Part shown: positions 34,535 through 43,622 of the stretch, in pieces | How the letters are laid out: every line of letters begins with the position of its first letter | How positions within the stretch are numbered: position 1 is the first letter of the stretch | Source: Micromonospora parathelypteridis | Lineage (GTDB): Bacteria > Actinomycetota > Actinomycetes > Mycobacteriales > Micromonosporaceae | Assembly (NCBI RefSeq): GCF_014201145.1 | Contig: NZ_JACHDP010000001.1 | Coordinates: forward strand, 620,001-684,000 | Direction: 5' to 3' | Length of the DNA: 64,000 nucleotides | Position numbers and translations under genes: made by a program | The notes under the pieces: model-generated | What the model was told of the DNA's origin: nothing | Databases searched by the model: none | What the model saw: only the letters and a program-made list of their open reading frames with translations

Positions 34535-34697
34535 GCCAGAACGATAGTGCCCCCATCCGCCCCTGGCAGCGCCTGACTCCCGCCCCCGGGCCGAATGGTC
34601 GAGCGCCGTCCGTCGTCAGCGGCAGATGCGGCGCCGGCTGATCTTGATCACGACAGCTCGCACGATGGCTCGGCGCGCATGAGGAAGACTGGCTGGC

Positions 34698-35288
34698 ATG
34701 GCTGACTTGAGCGATGCGAAGGCTGCGCTGCACCACTACCTCCAGGAGACTCGCCAGGACCTGGTCTGGAAGCTCGACGGGCTGAGCGAACGCGAAGCCA
34801 GACTGCCCCGCACCGCGACGGGCAACAACCTGTTGGGAGTCCTCAAGCACTGCCTCAACGTCGAAGCCGGCTACTTCGGGCCCACCTTTGGACGCGAGTT
34901 CCCGGCGCCCGAGGAACTGGTCCCCATGCAGGCGTACGAGGAGGACCCGCAGGCAGACTGGTACGCAGGTGAGGGCGAGACGAAGGATGGGCTGATCGAG
35001 CTGTACCGCCGTGTCGGGGTGTTCGCGGATCAGACGATCGACCAGCTACCGCTCGACGCGCCGGGGCGGGTGCCGTGGTGGCGGCCAGGCGGGCAGGACG
35101 TGACGCTGCAAAGGATCATCATCCACGTGACCACCGACCTCGCCCGTCACGCCGGCCACGCCGACATCATGCGCGAGCAGCACGACACGGCGATCGGCCT
35201 GCGGCGGGAGAGCACGAACATCCCCGACGACTACGACTGGCCGGCGTACGTCGCCAAGCTGACGAAGCTGGCTGACCGCTTCGCCTGA
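34698..35288 (+). CDS. DinB/DUF664-family protein
   Basis: The 196-residue four-helix protein matches the DinB/DUF664 group: LHHYLQETRQDLVWKLDGLSE, NLLGVLKHCLNVEAGYFG with the first metal-ligand histidine, and HVTTDLARHAGHADIMRE with two further histidines. These spaced histidines form a metal site used by thiol-dependent transferases; the substrate is unknown. It starts 163 bases from the divergent YcxB-like gene. Confidence 0.85.
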   Translation: MADLSDAKAALHHYLQETRQDLVWKLDGLSEREARLPRTATGNNLLGVLKHCLNVEAGYFGPTFGREFPAPEELVPMQAYEEDPQADWYAGEGETKDGLIELYRRVGVFADQTIDQLPLDAPGRVPWWRPGGQDVTLQRIIIHVTTDLARHAGHADIMREQHDTAIGLRRESTNIPDDYDWPAYVAKLTKLADRFA

Positions 35289-35343
35289 AGCTTCCTGCCG
35301 AAGACCCGTCGCGATCGCCGAGATCGTCGACGCGAGTGGAAGG

Positions 35344-37941
35344 TCACGATAGGAGTTCGACGTAACCGTCGCTCCCGTGCACACGGATCCGCTGCCCATC
35401 GGCGATCAGCCGGGTGGCGTCCAGGACACTGACGACGGCTGGCAGGCCGTACTCCCGTGCGATCACCGCGCCGTGTGTCATCAGCCCTCCGACCTCCGTC
35501 ACCAGGCCTGCGATGCCGACGAAGAGGGGAGTCCAGCTCGGGTCCGTGTGGGCCGTGACGAGGATGTCACCCGGTTCGAGATCGGCCTGGGCCATGTCCA
35601 GGATGACGCGGGCGCGCCCTTCGACGGTCCCGGCGGAGACCGGTAGGCCGATCAGGGCACCGGTCGGCACGTCCTCACGCCGGTACGCCCCGGTGATGGC
35701 CTCGCCGTCGGAGGTCAGCACCCGGGGCGGGGTGAGCGCGTGGTACGACCGGAACGCGTCCCTGCGCTGCTGGATGAGCTTGTCATCCATCTGCTTCGAA
35801 CGCACGACGTCGTGGAACTCCTGGAAGGTGAGGTAGAAGACGTCCTCCGTCGTGGAGAGCACGTTGGCCTGCACGAGGCGCTCGGCTTCCTCGAGCAAGG
35901 CCAACTTGTAGATGAGGTAGCGGCTGACGATGCCGTACTTCGGGTACTCCCGGTAGCCGATGAAGGTCCGGACGCGGTCGATCATCCGCTTGGTCTCGTC
36001 GGCCTTCCGCTCCCCGTCCGGCAGTGCCCGCAGGCGTTCGAGCACCTCCTGCGTCTTCTTCTGCGCCTCCTGCCGCCCTTGCTCGAAGCGCCGCTTGGCG
36101 GCGCCCGGCTCGAAGGTCCGGACGTTGTCGAGGATCACGGGCACGAGCGTGGCCGGGCGTTCGCGCCAACGCGGCCTCGTGATGTCGATCTCGCCGACGC
36201 AGCGCATGCCGTACCGGTCGAGGTAGGCCTCGATGGCGTCGCGCGCTTCGGTCCCGCCCGCGAGCTTCGGCAGCTCGTCCAGGAAGTCGTCGTCCTCGAC
36301 GCACTCCAGGAACCGCACCACCTCCGGATGCGGGCGGATCACGTCCGCGACGTCGAGCAGCGCCAGTCCCATCTCGGACGTGACGTTGCCGGGGGCCGAC
36401 AGCGTGAGGGTGTCGGCGGCGTTCTTCTCGCCAAGCCACTCCCCCAGCCGTTCGTTGAGCCATGAGGTGGCGTCCATCCCCGCCATGATCGCCTGCATGT
36501 TCACCGGGTCACCGAGGACCCGTTTGTGCTCCTGAAAGGCTTCCAGCAGGAAGTCGAACAGCGCCGGTCCGGTCTTCGTCCGGATGTCGCGCCGCAGGGC
36601 GGCGATGGACGCCTGACTGCGCTCGATCAACGCGGTGACGATGGCCGGATCGGTCTCGAGCGGGGCCGGCGCACCGCCGGCCGGCGGCCCGCCGGGACCG
36701 CTGTCCGGGAGCGCCGGGACGAAGTCGTGGCGATCGAGGATGGTGTCCAGCGCGTCCCTGGTCAGCGGATCAGTCCTCCCCGCCATCTCCAGGAAGCCGG
36801 CGCGGCTCGCGGGCGAGCCCAGGAGCCGGGTGGCGTCGACGAAGAGCCTCCCACCGGCCTCGTGCATCGGCGCCATGGCCGTCAGCCGCCACATGGAGAG
36901 CCCGAGTGGCTTCATGGGGTCGGTCATCATCTGCTGGTGACCAACGGAGAGGTAGACGTGGTTCTCCCGGTCGCCGGCTGCGGGAATGGGGAACAGCGTG
37001 GTGATCGGGCGACTCTGCACGATCTGGAAGTCATCGTCGACCAGGCACCATTCGATGTCCTGCGGGCTGCCGAAGTGCGCCTCGATCCGCCGCCCGAGCC
37101 GCACGAGCCGAACGACCTGCGCATCGGTCAGCGCCGGCTGCTCCTGCCGCTGCGGGTCGATCGTCACCTCCTGCGTTCCGCCGGTCGGCAGGGCGTGGAC
37201 GGCACGCTGTTTGGCGGCGACCGCCCTGTCGACGACCTCGCCGTCGCGCACCTTGAAGACGTCCGGGTTCACCCGGCCGGAGACCAGGGCCTCACCGAGG
37301 CCGAAGCTGGCGTCAACGGTGGCGACCTTCCGGTTGCCGGTGACGGGGTCGGCGGTGAACAGGATGCCGGCCGCGTCCGAGAGGACCATCCGCTGCACGA
37401 CCACGGCCATGTGGGCGGTCCGGTGGTCGACGCCGTTTCGCAGGCGGTAGATCACGGCGCGCTCGGTGAACAGGGATGCCCAGCACCGGCTGACGTGCTG
37501 GAGGATCGCCGCCGGGCCCACGACGTTCAGGTACGTGGTCTGCTGGCCTGCGAAGGAGGCCGTCGGCGTGTCCTCTGCCGTTGCGCTGGATCGCACGGCG
37601 TAGGCGGCCTGCTCGCCGAGCTGGCCGAGCGCGCGGGTGATCGCCGAAGCGAGATCGTCCGGGATGGTGATCCCTTCGATGGTCCGGCGGATCTCCGCGC
37701 TGAGCGTGCGGATCGTCTCCCGGTCATCCGGGTTCAGCCGCGACAACTGATCGAGCCGCTCGTCGATCGAGGGCGCTTCCGCCATGATCCGCCGGAAGGC
37801 GGCCGTCGTGACGCAGAAGCCGGCCGGTACGCGGATGCCTTCGATCCGGGACAGCCCGCCCAGGTTCGCGGCCTTGCCGCCAACGACCGCGACCAGCGTC
37901 TCGTCGACCTCTTGAAGATCCAACACGGACTGCTCGATCAT
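35344..37941 (-). CDS. rph: Rifampin phosphotransferase
   Basis: The protein has 865 residues from the ATG at 37941, which has GGAGG seven bases upstream; characterised Rph enzymes are about 867 residues. The N-terminal ATP-grasp domain shows VGGKAANLGGLSRIEGIRVP, AYAVRSSATAEDTPTASFAG and FTADPVTGNRK (residues 20-330). A central antibiotic-binding region follows. The C-terminal swivel domain has GGLMTHGAVIAREYGLPAV with the phosphorylated histidine at about residue 823, close to position 825 of the Listeria enzyme. It transfers the beta-phosphate of ATP to the ansa-chain hydroxyl of rifamycins, giving AMP and phosphate. A rifamycin-associated element lies upstream. It could be mistaken for PEP synthase, but length and motif spacing favour Rph. 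Confidence 0.9.
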   Translation of the reverse strand: MIEQSVLDLQEVDETLVAVVGGKAANLGGLSRIEGIRVPAGFCVTTAAFRRIMAEAPSIDERLDQLSRLNPDDRETIRTLSAEIRRTIEGITIPDDLASAITRALGQLGEQAAYAVRSSATAEDTPTASFAGQQTTYLNVVGPAAILQHVSRCWASLFTERAVIYRLRNGVDHRTAHMAVVVQRMVLSDAAGILFTADPVTGNRKVATVDASFGLGEALVSGRVNPDVFKVRDGEVVDRAVAAKQRAVHALPTGGTQEVTIDPQRQEQPALTDAQVVRLVRLGRRIEAHFGSPQDIEWCLVDDDFQIVQSRPITTLFPIPAAGDRENHVYLSVGHQQMMTDPMKPLGLSMWRLTAMAPMHEAGGRLFVDATRLLGSPASRAGFLEMAGRTDPLTRDALDTILDRHDFVPALPDSGPGGPPAGGAPAPLETDPAIVTALIERSQASIAALRRDIRTKTGPALFDFLLEAFQEHKRVLGDPVNMQAIMAGMDATSWLNERLGEWLGEKNAADTLTLSAPGNVTSEMGLALLDVADVIRPHPEVVRFLECVEDDDFLDELPKLAGGTEARDAIEAYLDRYGMRCVGEIDITRPRWRERPATLVPVILDNVRTFEPGAAKRRFEQGRQEAQKKTQEVLERLRALPDGERKADETKRMIDRVRTFIGYREYPKYGIVSRYLIYKLALLEEAERLVQANVLSTTEDVFYLTFQEFHDVVRSKQMDDKLIQQRRDAFRSYHALTPPRVLTSDGEAITGAYRREDVPTGALIGLPVSAGTVEGRARVILDMAQADLEPGDILVTAHTDPSWTPLFVGIAGLVTEVGGLMTHGAVIAREYGLPAVVSVLDATRLIADGQRIRVHGSDGYVELLS

Positions 37942-38059
37942 CGGGATACCTCCGCGGCAACCGTGCTCAGTTGTGCTGCGTTGGCCGAAAGCACACCCAC
38001 GTCGTACCCCCGTTTTTTCGTCGGTGCCGTTTACGGCCGCCGATTCTGCGGCATGACCC

Positions 38060-38078
38060 GGGCCTTGCCGCAAGCCCC
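38060..38078 (-). promoter_or_regulatory. Rifamycin-associated element (RAE) upstream of rph
   Basis: The 19-bp imperfect palindrome GGGCCTTGCCGCAAGCCCC (perfect core CTTGC-C-GCAAG) lies 119 bases before the rph start. Read on the minus strand, it agrees with the consensus I recall for the RAE found upstream of rifamycin-inactivating genes in actinomycetes, which mediates rifamycin-induced expression. The match is from memory and should be checked against the published consensus. Confidence 0.8.
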
Positions 38079-38301
38079 CGGTGCGCTATATGTTAGAAGT
38101 GGCAGGGAGACGGATCTTCGTGCCTTTTCTTTTTGTCCTTCTTCCGCCGCCGGCGGAGGTCCTCCGGCCGCCTGGGGCGTGCCGGGTCGCCTCCTGCGGA
38201 TTGCGGACCCCCACGGCCGGCACAGCGCCCCGCAGTCCCGGACGCCGGTGACTTCGGCCGCGTCGCCAGCCGCAGGATACGACGAGAAGGGTCACGGGCC
38301 C

Positions 38302-39708
38302 GTGCTGCTGAGTTGGCTGCTCGCCTCAACCGACGAACGCCCGGATGCGATCCGGATCGACGATCGGGCGGTGTCCTGGGTGGAGTTGCGGCGGCTCGCC
38401 GCTGCCGTGGCCGACGACCTGCGTGGCGTGGACCGCGTCGCGGTGGACGCGACGGCTAGTCTGCCAACGGTGGTCGGTGTCGTCGGCGCGCTGCTGGCCG
38501 GGTCGGCGGTGGTGCCGGTGCCGCCGGACGCCGGGCCCATGGAACGTGAGCACATCCTGCGCGACTCGGCCGCCGGGGCGATGCTCGTGTCGGCGGACGA
38601 CGAGCGCCGGGATACACCCGAGGGGCTGCCGCTCATTCGGATCGATCTGGCGCGACTCTCGGACACCAGTCATCCGGAGCCGGATCCGGCTGGCATCGCG
38701 CTGATTCTCTACACCAGCGGCACCACCGGCGCGCCGAAGGGCGTGACGCTCTCCCGCCGAGCCATCGCCGCCTGCCTCGACGGGCTCGCCGCGGCGTGGG
38801 AGTGGACGCCGGAGGACCTGCTCGTGCACGGCCTGCCGCTCTTCCACGTCCACGGCCTGGTGCTCGGCGTGCTCGGCCCTCTGCGAGTGGGTGGTCGGCT
38901 GCACCACGTGGGTCAGCCCCGCCCCGAGCGGTATGCGGCCGCGAACGGCTCCCTGTATTTCGGCGTCCCCACCATCTGGTCCCGGGTGGCCGCCGACACG
39001 ACCTCGGCCCGGGCACTGCGCGCCGCGCGGCTGCTGGTGTCGGGCAGCGCGGCTCTGCCCACGACGGTCTTCGCCGACCTGGCCGGGCTCACCGGTCACC
39101 AGATCGTCGAGCGCTACGGGATGACCGAAACGTTGATCACCGTGAGCGCCAGCGCTGCCGGACCCCGCCGCCCGGGCGCCGTCGGGCTGCCGCTACCGGG
39201 GGTACGGACCCGCGTGGTGGACGAACGGGGCCGCTCGGTGCCCACCGACGGGGTGGCGATCGGCGAGCTGGAGGTCTGCGGCCCGACGCTCTTCGACGGG
39301 TACCTGAAACGGCCCGACGCTGATGCGGCTGCCCGCACCGCGGACGGATGGTTCCGCACCGGGGACGTGGCCACGATCGGGCCGGACGGCTGGCATCGCA
39401 TCGTCGGCCGGGCGGCCACCGACCTGATCAAGAGCGGCGGCTACCGGATCGGCGCCGGGGAGGTCGAGGACGCGCTACTGGCGCATCCCGGTGTCCGGGA
39501 GGCCGCGGTGGTGGGCACGCCCCATCCCGACCTCGGTCAGCAGGTGACGGCGTACGTGGTGGGTGACGGCATCCACGAGGCGGAACTGATCGACTTCGTG
39601 GCCCGGCAGTTGTCGACACACAAGCGTCCCCGGCAGGTGCGGCTCGTCGAGGCCCTTCCCCGCAACGCTCTCGGCAAGGTGCAGAAGAGTCGGCTCACCG
39701 CGGAGTGA
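38302..39708 (+). CDS. matB: Malonyl-CoA synthetase (MatB-like acyl-CoA synthetase)
   Basis: From the GTG at 38302 the product has 468 residues, the size of Streptomyces MatB. It matches that enzyme closely in adenylation motifs: LYTSGTTGAPKGVTLSRRA (P-loop), HGLPLFHVHGLVLGVLGPLR, ERYGMTETLITVS, YLKRPDADAAARTADGWFRTGD and VGRAATDLIKSGGYRIGAGEVE, with the C-terminal RNALGKVQKSRL holding the catalytic lysine. MatB forms malonyl-CoA (and methylmalonyl-CoA) from the acid, CoA and ATP. It ends 37 bases from the convergent tctA. The long open frame upstream is an antisense artefact of rph. Confidence 0.85.
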   Translation: MLLSWLLASTDERPDAIRIDDRAVSWVELRRLAAAVADDLRGVDRVAVDATASLPTVVGVVGALLAGSAVVPVPPDAGPMEREHILRDSAAGAMLVSADDERRDTPEGLPLIRIDLARLSDTSHPEPDPAGIALILYTSGTTGAPKGVTLSRRAIAACLDGLAAAWEWTPEDLLVHGLPLFHVHGLVLGVLGPLRVGGRLHHVGQPRPERYAAANGSLYFGVPTIWSRVAADTTSARALRAARLLVSGSAALPTTVFADLAGLTGHQIVERYGMTETLITVSASAAGPRRPGAVGLPLPGVRTRVVDERGRSVPTDGVAIGELEVCGPTLFDGYLKRPDADAAARTADGWFRTGDVATIGPDGWHRIVGRAATDLIKSGGYRIGAGEVEDALLAHPGVREAAVVGTPHPDLGQQVTAYVVGDGIHEAELIDFVARQLSTHKRPRQVRLVEALPRNALGKVQKSRLTAE

Positions 39709-39745
39709 CCGGTCCCCGTCCAGGACACGGGGACCTCACCGTTTC

Positions 39746-41251
39746 CTACTCCTCCTCGGCGAACACGACCTCGCGTCGCCGGTGGATCGCCGGGACGACG
39801 GCGAGGACGAGCGCTGCCACGGCCAGGGCCAGGAGCACTGCGGAGATCGGTCGGGTCAGGAAGACCGACGGGTCGCCGCGGGAAATGATGAGCGCTCGCC
39901 GCAGGTTCTCCTCCAGCAGGGGCCCGAGGACGAAGCCGAGCAGCAGCGGCGCCGGCTCGCAGCCGCACTTGATCAGGATGTAGCCCAGGATCCCGAAGAA
40001 CGCGATCGCGTAGACGTCGAACGGGTTGAACTTCAGGGAGTACGTGCCGATCGCGGCGAACAGGATGATCATCGGGAACAACACCTGGTACGGGATACGC
40101 AGCATCCGCACCCAGAGGCCGATCAGTGGCAGGTTCAGCAGCAGGAGCAGCACGTTGCCGATCCACATCGACGCGATCAGGCCCCAGAACAGCGCCGGTT
40201 CGTCGTTGATGACGTTCGGGCCGGGGGTGATGCCGTGGACGATGAACGCGCCGACCATCAGCGCCATCACCGGATGGGCCGGCAGACCCAGCGTGAGCAG
40301 CGGGATGAACGACGTCTGTGCGGCGGCGTTGTTCGCCGACTCCGGGCCGGCGACACCCTCGATCGCCCCTTTTCCGAATTCCTGCGGCCGTTTCGAGATC
40401 CGCTTCTCGACCGCGTACGAGGTGAACGAGGCCAGCACGTGACCGCCGCCGGGCAGGACGCCGAGCGCGGCACCGAGACCGGTGCCCCGCAGGATCGGGC
40501 CGACGATCCGGCGCCGGTCCTCGCGTGTAGGCCAGAGGTTCCGCACCTTGCTGACGATCGCCGTGCGGGTCTGTTCGTTCTCCAGGTTGCGTAGGATCTC
40601 GGCCACCCCGAACATGCCGACGGCGACCGACACGAAGTCGATGCCGCCGTACAGCTCGCGCTGGTCGAGCACGAACCGGGGCGTGCCGGTGTAGATGTCC
40701 TGCCCGACCGTGCCGAGCAGCACACCGAGCGCGATCATCGCCAGCGCCTTGAGCGCGGTGCCTCGCGCCAGCGAGATCGACACGATCAGGCCGAGCAGCA
40801 CCAGCGAGAAGTACTCGGCCGGGCCGAACTTCAACGCGACGCGGGCCAGCGGTGGGGCCGCGACGGCCAACGCGACGGTGGCCACCGTACCCGCGATGAA
40901 GGACCCGATCGCGGCGGTGGCCAAAGCCGCGCCAGCCCGGCCCTGTCGGGCCATCTCGTGCCCGTCCAGCGCGGTGACCGCCGCTGAGGACTCACCGGGC
41001 AGATTGATCAGGATGGCGGTCGTCGAGCCGCCGTACTGGGCGCCGTAATAGATTCCCGCCAGCATGATCAGCGCCGTCACCGGCTCGAAGCTGAACGTGA
41101 TCGGCAGCAGCATCGCCACCGTCGCAGTGGGCCCGATGCCAGGCAGCACGCCGACCGCCGTCCCGAGCAGCACACCCACGAAGCAGTAGAGGACGTTCTG
41201 GATCAGGAAGGCGGTCGAAAAGCCCAGCGCGAGGTTGTCGAGGAGTTCCAT
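39746..41251 (-). CDS. tctA: Tripartite tricarboxylate transporter large membrane subunit (TctA)
   Basis: The 501-residue protein has about 12 membrane helices and the TctA signature GVLPGIGPTATVAMLLPITF near residue 40, followed by the paired motif GGSTTAILINLPGESSAAVT and later LGVLPGGGHVLASFTSY. It moves the carboxylate across the membrane with TctB, using the binding protein TctC. The ATG at 41251 lies inside the 3' end of tctB (22-base overlap). It is the last gene of the tctCBA operon. Confidence 0.9.
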   Translation of the reverse strand: MELLDNLALGFSTAFLIQNVLYCFVGVLLGTAVGVLPGIGPTATVAMLLPITFSFEPVTALIMLAGIYYGAQYGGSTTAILINLPGESSAAVTALDGHEMARQGRAGAALATAAIGSFIAGTVATVALAVAAPPLARVALKFGPAEYFSLVLLGLIVSISLARGTALKALAMIALGVLLGTVGQDIYTGTPRFVLDQRELYGGIDFVSVAVGMFGVAEILRNLENEQTRTAIVSKVRNLWPTREDRRRIVGPILRGTGLGAALGVLPGGGHVLASFTSYAVEKRISKRPQEFGKGAIEGVAGPESANNAAAQTSFIPLLTLGLPAHPVMALMVGAFIVHGITPGPNVINDEPALFWGLIASMWIGNVLLLLLNLPLIGLWVRMLRIPYQVLFPMIILFAAIGTYSLKFNPFDVYAIAFFGILGYILIKCGCEPAPLLLGFVLGPLLEENLRRALIISRGDPSVFLTRPISAVLLALAVAALVLAVVPAIHRRREVVFAEEE

Positions 41252-41271
41252 GTTCCAATCCGGCCGACGCG

Positions 41272-41751
41272 TCAGAACCCGAGCCACGGACCCCAGAGCG
41301 GGATCCGTAGCTGAAGTCCGACGATGAAGATGAGCGTGCTGGCCACGGTCAGTCCGGCGGTTACGGCAACAGCCGTGAGCAGCCGTACGCGGGAGCTGGC
41401 CAGCGTGGTGAGCAGTGCGGTCACCGCCGACGTCGGCACGAATCCGAGACGCCGGACAGTGAATCCGAAGAACAGGACCGCGAGCGCGATGACGGCGACC
41501 GCCCGCCAGGGGACCGGCCCGAAGGAGACCACCTCGCCGGCGATGAGGCCCTTGATGACGATCGCCAGGCCCAGGGTGGCCACCACCCCGCCGACCAGCA
41601 GCGGGAAGGCGCCGGGGCCCATCCGCAGTGGGCTGCCCAACTCGTAGTTGAGCGACCCCACCACGAACGCGCCACCGATCAGAACGAAGACTCCACCGGC
41701 GAGGACGTCCGGGAAGGACCGGCGGCGCTCCACGTCAGGAGACCTTGACAC
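41272..41751 (-). CDS. tctB: Tripartite tricarboxylate transporter small membrane subunit (TctB)
   Basis: The 159-residue protein has four hydrophobic helices: VLAGGVFVLIGGAFVVGSL, GAFPLLVGGVVATLGLAIVIKG, WRAVAVIALAVLFFGFTV, and a C-terminal pair ending in LRIPLWGPWLGF. The LRMGPGAFP loop after helix 1 is characteristic of TctB. Its GTG start lies 17 bases inside the end of tctC, which indicates translational coupling. Confidence 0.88.
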   Translation of the reverse strand: MSRSPDVERRRSFPDVLAGGVFVLIGGAFVVGSLNYELGSPLRMGPGAFPLLVGGVVATLGLAIVIKGLIAGEVVSFGPVPWRAVAVIALAVLFFGFTVRRLGFVPTSAVTALLTTLASSRVRLLTAVAVTAGLTVASTLIFIVGLQLRIPLWGPWLGF

Positions 41752-42757
41752 CGGCGTCGGCGATGACCTTTGACCAGGTGCCGAGCTGCTCTTCGAGCTT
41801 GGCCCGGTGTGCCTGCGGGGTCGCGGCCTCGGCCTGGACCGGCGCGGTGCCGAGCTTGGCCATCTGATCGATGACCTTCTGGTCGGCCAGTGCCACCTTC
41901 AGAGCCTCGGACAGCTTCTGAACGATCTCTGCGGGCGTGTCGGCCGGAACGTAGAGCCCGTGCCACACGCTCACCGTGAGTTGAGGCAGCCCCGCCTCGG
42001 CCGTGGTGGGCAGGTCGGGAAGACTCTTCACCCGCTCCGGCGTGGTGACCGCGTACGCCTTCACCTCGCCCGCCGCGATCTGGCCGCTGGTGTTGGTCGT
42101 CTGGTCACACATGAAGTCGACCTGGCCGCCGACGAGGTCGGTCAGCGCGGGGCCCGTGCCCTGGTACGGGACCTCCTGAAGCTTGACGCCGGCGGCGGTC
42201 TGGAACAGCAGGCCGCACAGGTGGGACGCGGCGCCGATGCCGGCGTTGGCCAGCGTGACCTTGTTGGCGTTCGCCTTCACGTAGGTCACGAGCTCCTGAA
42301 GCGTCGTCGGCGCGAAGTCCTTTCGGGCGACAACCGTCATCGGCACCTCGGTGACCAGCCCGACCGTCTCGAAGTCCTCAAGCGGCTTGTAGCCCAGTTT
42401 CTGGTAGAGGGCGGGCGCCGTTGACATGCCGATGTGGTGCATGAGCACGGTGTAGCCGTCTGGCTCGGCCTGCGCGACCTCGCCGGCGCCGACCGTGCCG
42501 CCCGCACCCTCGACGTTCTGGACGACGATTTTGCCGCCGAGCTTTGCGGCCATCGGCTCGGCGATCATGCGGGTGACGGTGTCCGTCGGGCCGCCCGCAC
42601 TGAACGGCACGACGAACGTGATGTTCTGGTCCGGGTAGCCGCTGGCGTCACCTCCGCCGGTGGCGCCTCCGTTGCCGGAACACGCGGCGAGGAGCGTAGC
42701 GAGGCCGATCGCGGCGCTCATCCGCACGACGGCCCGGTACCTGCTGGTCGTTTCCAT
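41735..42757 (-). CDS. tctC: Tripartite tricarboxylate transporter binding lipoprotein (TctC)
   Basis: The 340-residue protein has a lipoprotein signal with lipobox LLAAC near residue 26. The mature part matches TctC/Bug receptors: ITFVVPFSAGGPTDTVTR, VEGAGGTVGAGEVAQAEPDGYTVL, LANAGIGAASHLCG, EVPYQGTGPALTDLVGGQVDF and LPDLPTTAEAGLP. Such receptors bind carboxylates through two water molecules rather than basic side chains, so the ligand cannot be read from sequence. The neighbouring matB suggests malonate or a related dicarboxylate. It is the first gene of tctCBA. Confidence 0.9.
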   Translation of the reverse strand: METTSRYRAVVRMSAAIGLATLLAACSGNGGATGGGDASGYPDQNITFVVPFSAGGPTDTVTRMIAEPMAAKLGGKIVVQNVEGAGGTVGAGEVAQAEPDGYTVLMHHIGMSTAPALYQKLGYKPLEDFETVGLVTEVPMTVVARKDFAPTTLQELVTYVKANANKVTLANAGIGAASHLCGLLFQTAAGVKLQEVPYQGTGPALTDLVGGQVDFMCDQTTNTSGQIAAGEVKAYAVTTPERVKSLPDLPTTAEAGLPQLTVSVWHGLYVPADTPAEIVQKLSEALKVALADQKVIDQMAKLGTAPVQAEAATPQAHRAKLEEQLGTWSKVIADAGVKVS

Positions 42758-42836
42758 GTTGCGGCCTCCTCCTCAGCGCATCCACGTTGGTCGACTAGTG
42801 CGCGGCCTCAGTCTCGGCTGGCGGGGGCGCGGATGG

Positions 42837-42884
42837 TGTCAGATAAATCCCAAGGAACGCGCCGGATGTCAGCGGAATCCCAAG
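42837..42884. repeat. 30-bp-period direct repeat in the tct/TctDE spacer, candidate response-regulator site
   Basis: Two copies of TGTCAGnnnAATCCCAAG occur at 42837-42854 and 42867-42884, exactly 30 bp apart (three helical turns). They lie between the divergent tctCBA operon and the two-component system, 80-130 bases upstream of tctC. Direct repeats at helical spacing are typical of OmpR-type regulators. Confidence 0.6.
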
Positions 42885-42918
42885 AACTGAGGGGATAACG
42901 GGGTGTCGGCCCTGGGCG

Positions 42919-42924
42919 TACAAT
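42919..42924 (+). promoter_or_regulatory. -10 hexamer for a leaderless response-regulator transcript
   Basis: TACAAT ends eight bases before the ATG at 42933. With no Shine-Dalgarno sequence near, this fits transcription starting at or next to the start codon, and it supports 42933 as the start. Confidence 0.45.
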
Positions 42925-42932
42925 CCGCCACT

Positions 42933-43616
42933 ATGCGGATCACCGTCATCGAGGACGACGACCGCGTGGCGCGGGGTCTGGTGACCGTCCTTGCCCAGGC
43001 GGGCTTCGAGGTTCACCGCATCGCCACCGCCGCGGAGGCAGTGCGCGCCGTCCCAGCCGATGTGGTCCTCGTCGACCTGGGTCTGCCCGACGGAGACGGG
43101 CTCGACGTGATCCGCAAGCTGCGTGACCGCCCGGAGACGGCCGTCATCGCCGTGACGGCACGAGCCGAGGAGCACGAGCGGGTCCGTGGCTTGCGCGCCG
43201 GTGCGGACGACTACATCGTGAAGCCGTTCGGCGTCTCGGAGTTGCTGGCCCGGATTGACGCCGTGCTGCGCCGCACCCGGGTGGCTCGGGCGCTGTCCCA
43301 TCCGGACGGGCAGCTCGTCCTCGGCCCGATGCGAATCGGCGTCGGCACCCGCGAGGTCACCGTCGAGGGCACGCCCGTGACGCTGACCCGCAAGGAGTTC
43401 GAGCTGCTCCTGCTGCTGGGCCGGCGGGCGCCGAATGTGGTGAGCCGCGACGTCATCCTCGACCAGATCTGGGGCGCCACCTGGGAGTCATCGAGCCGCA
43501 CGCTGGACACCCACATCGCGGCGTTGCGGCAGAAGCTCGGGCCCGCTGTGCTCATCCGCACGATCCACGGGGTCGGCTATCGGCTCCTGGCCGATCAACC
43601 GGAGCTGATTGGCTGA
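42933..43616 (+). CDS. TctD-like OmpR-family response regulator
   Basis: The 227-residue protein has a receiver domain (ITVIEDDDRVARGLV; VVLVDLGLPDGDG with the phosphorylated aspartate; VTARAEEHERVRGLRAGADDYIVKPF) and a winged-helix domain (TLTRKEFELLLLLGRRAPNVVSRDVI; SSRTLDTHIAALRQKLG; IRTIHGVGYRL). It is divergent from tctCBA with direct repeats between them and is followed six bases later by its kinase, so it probably controls the transporter. Confidence 0.9.
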   Translation: MRITVIEDDDRVARGLVTVLAQAGFEVHRIATAAEAVRAVPADVVLVDLGLPDGDGLDVIRKLRDRPETAVIAVTARAEEHERVRGLRAGADDYIVKPFGVSELLARIDAVLRRTRVARALSHPDGQLVLGPMRIGVGTREVTVEGTPVTLTRKEFELLLLLGRRAPNVVSRDVILDQIWGATWESSSRTLDTHIAALRQKLGPAVLIRTIHGVGYRLLADQPELIG

Positions 43617-43622
43617 CGCGCC

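Noticed and set aside
35344..37941. Phosphoenolpyruvate synthase
   Set aside because: The order of ATP-binding, central and swivel domains, the 865-residue length and the RAE-like upstream element fit rifampin phosphotransferase better.
36526..38301. A very long plus-strand open frame running through rph into matB
   Set aside because: The first 590 codons are antisense to rph and have the low-complexity composition of a shadow frame; only the part from 38302 matches a family.
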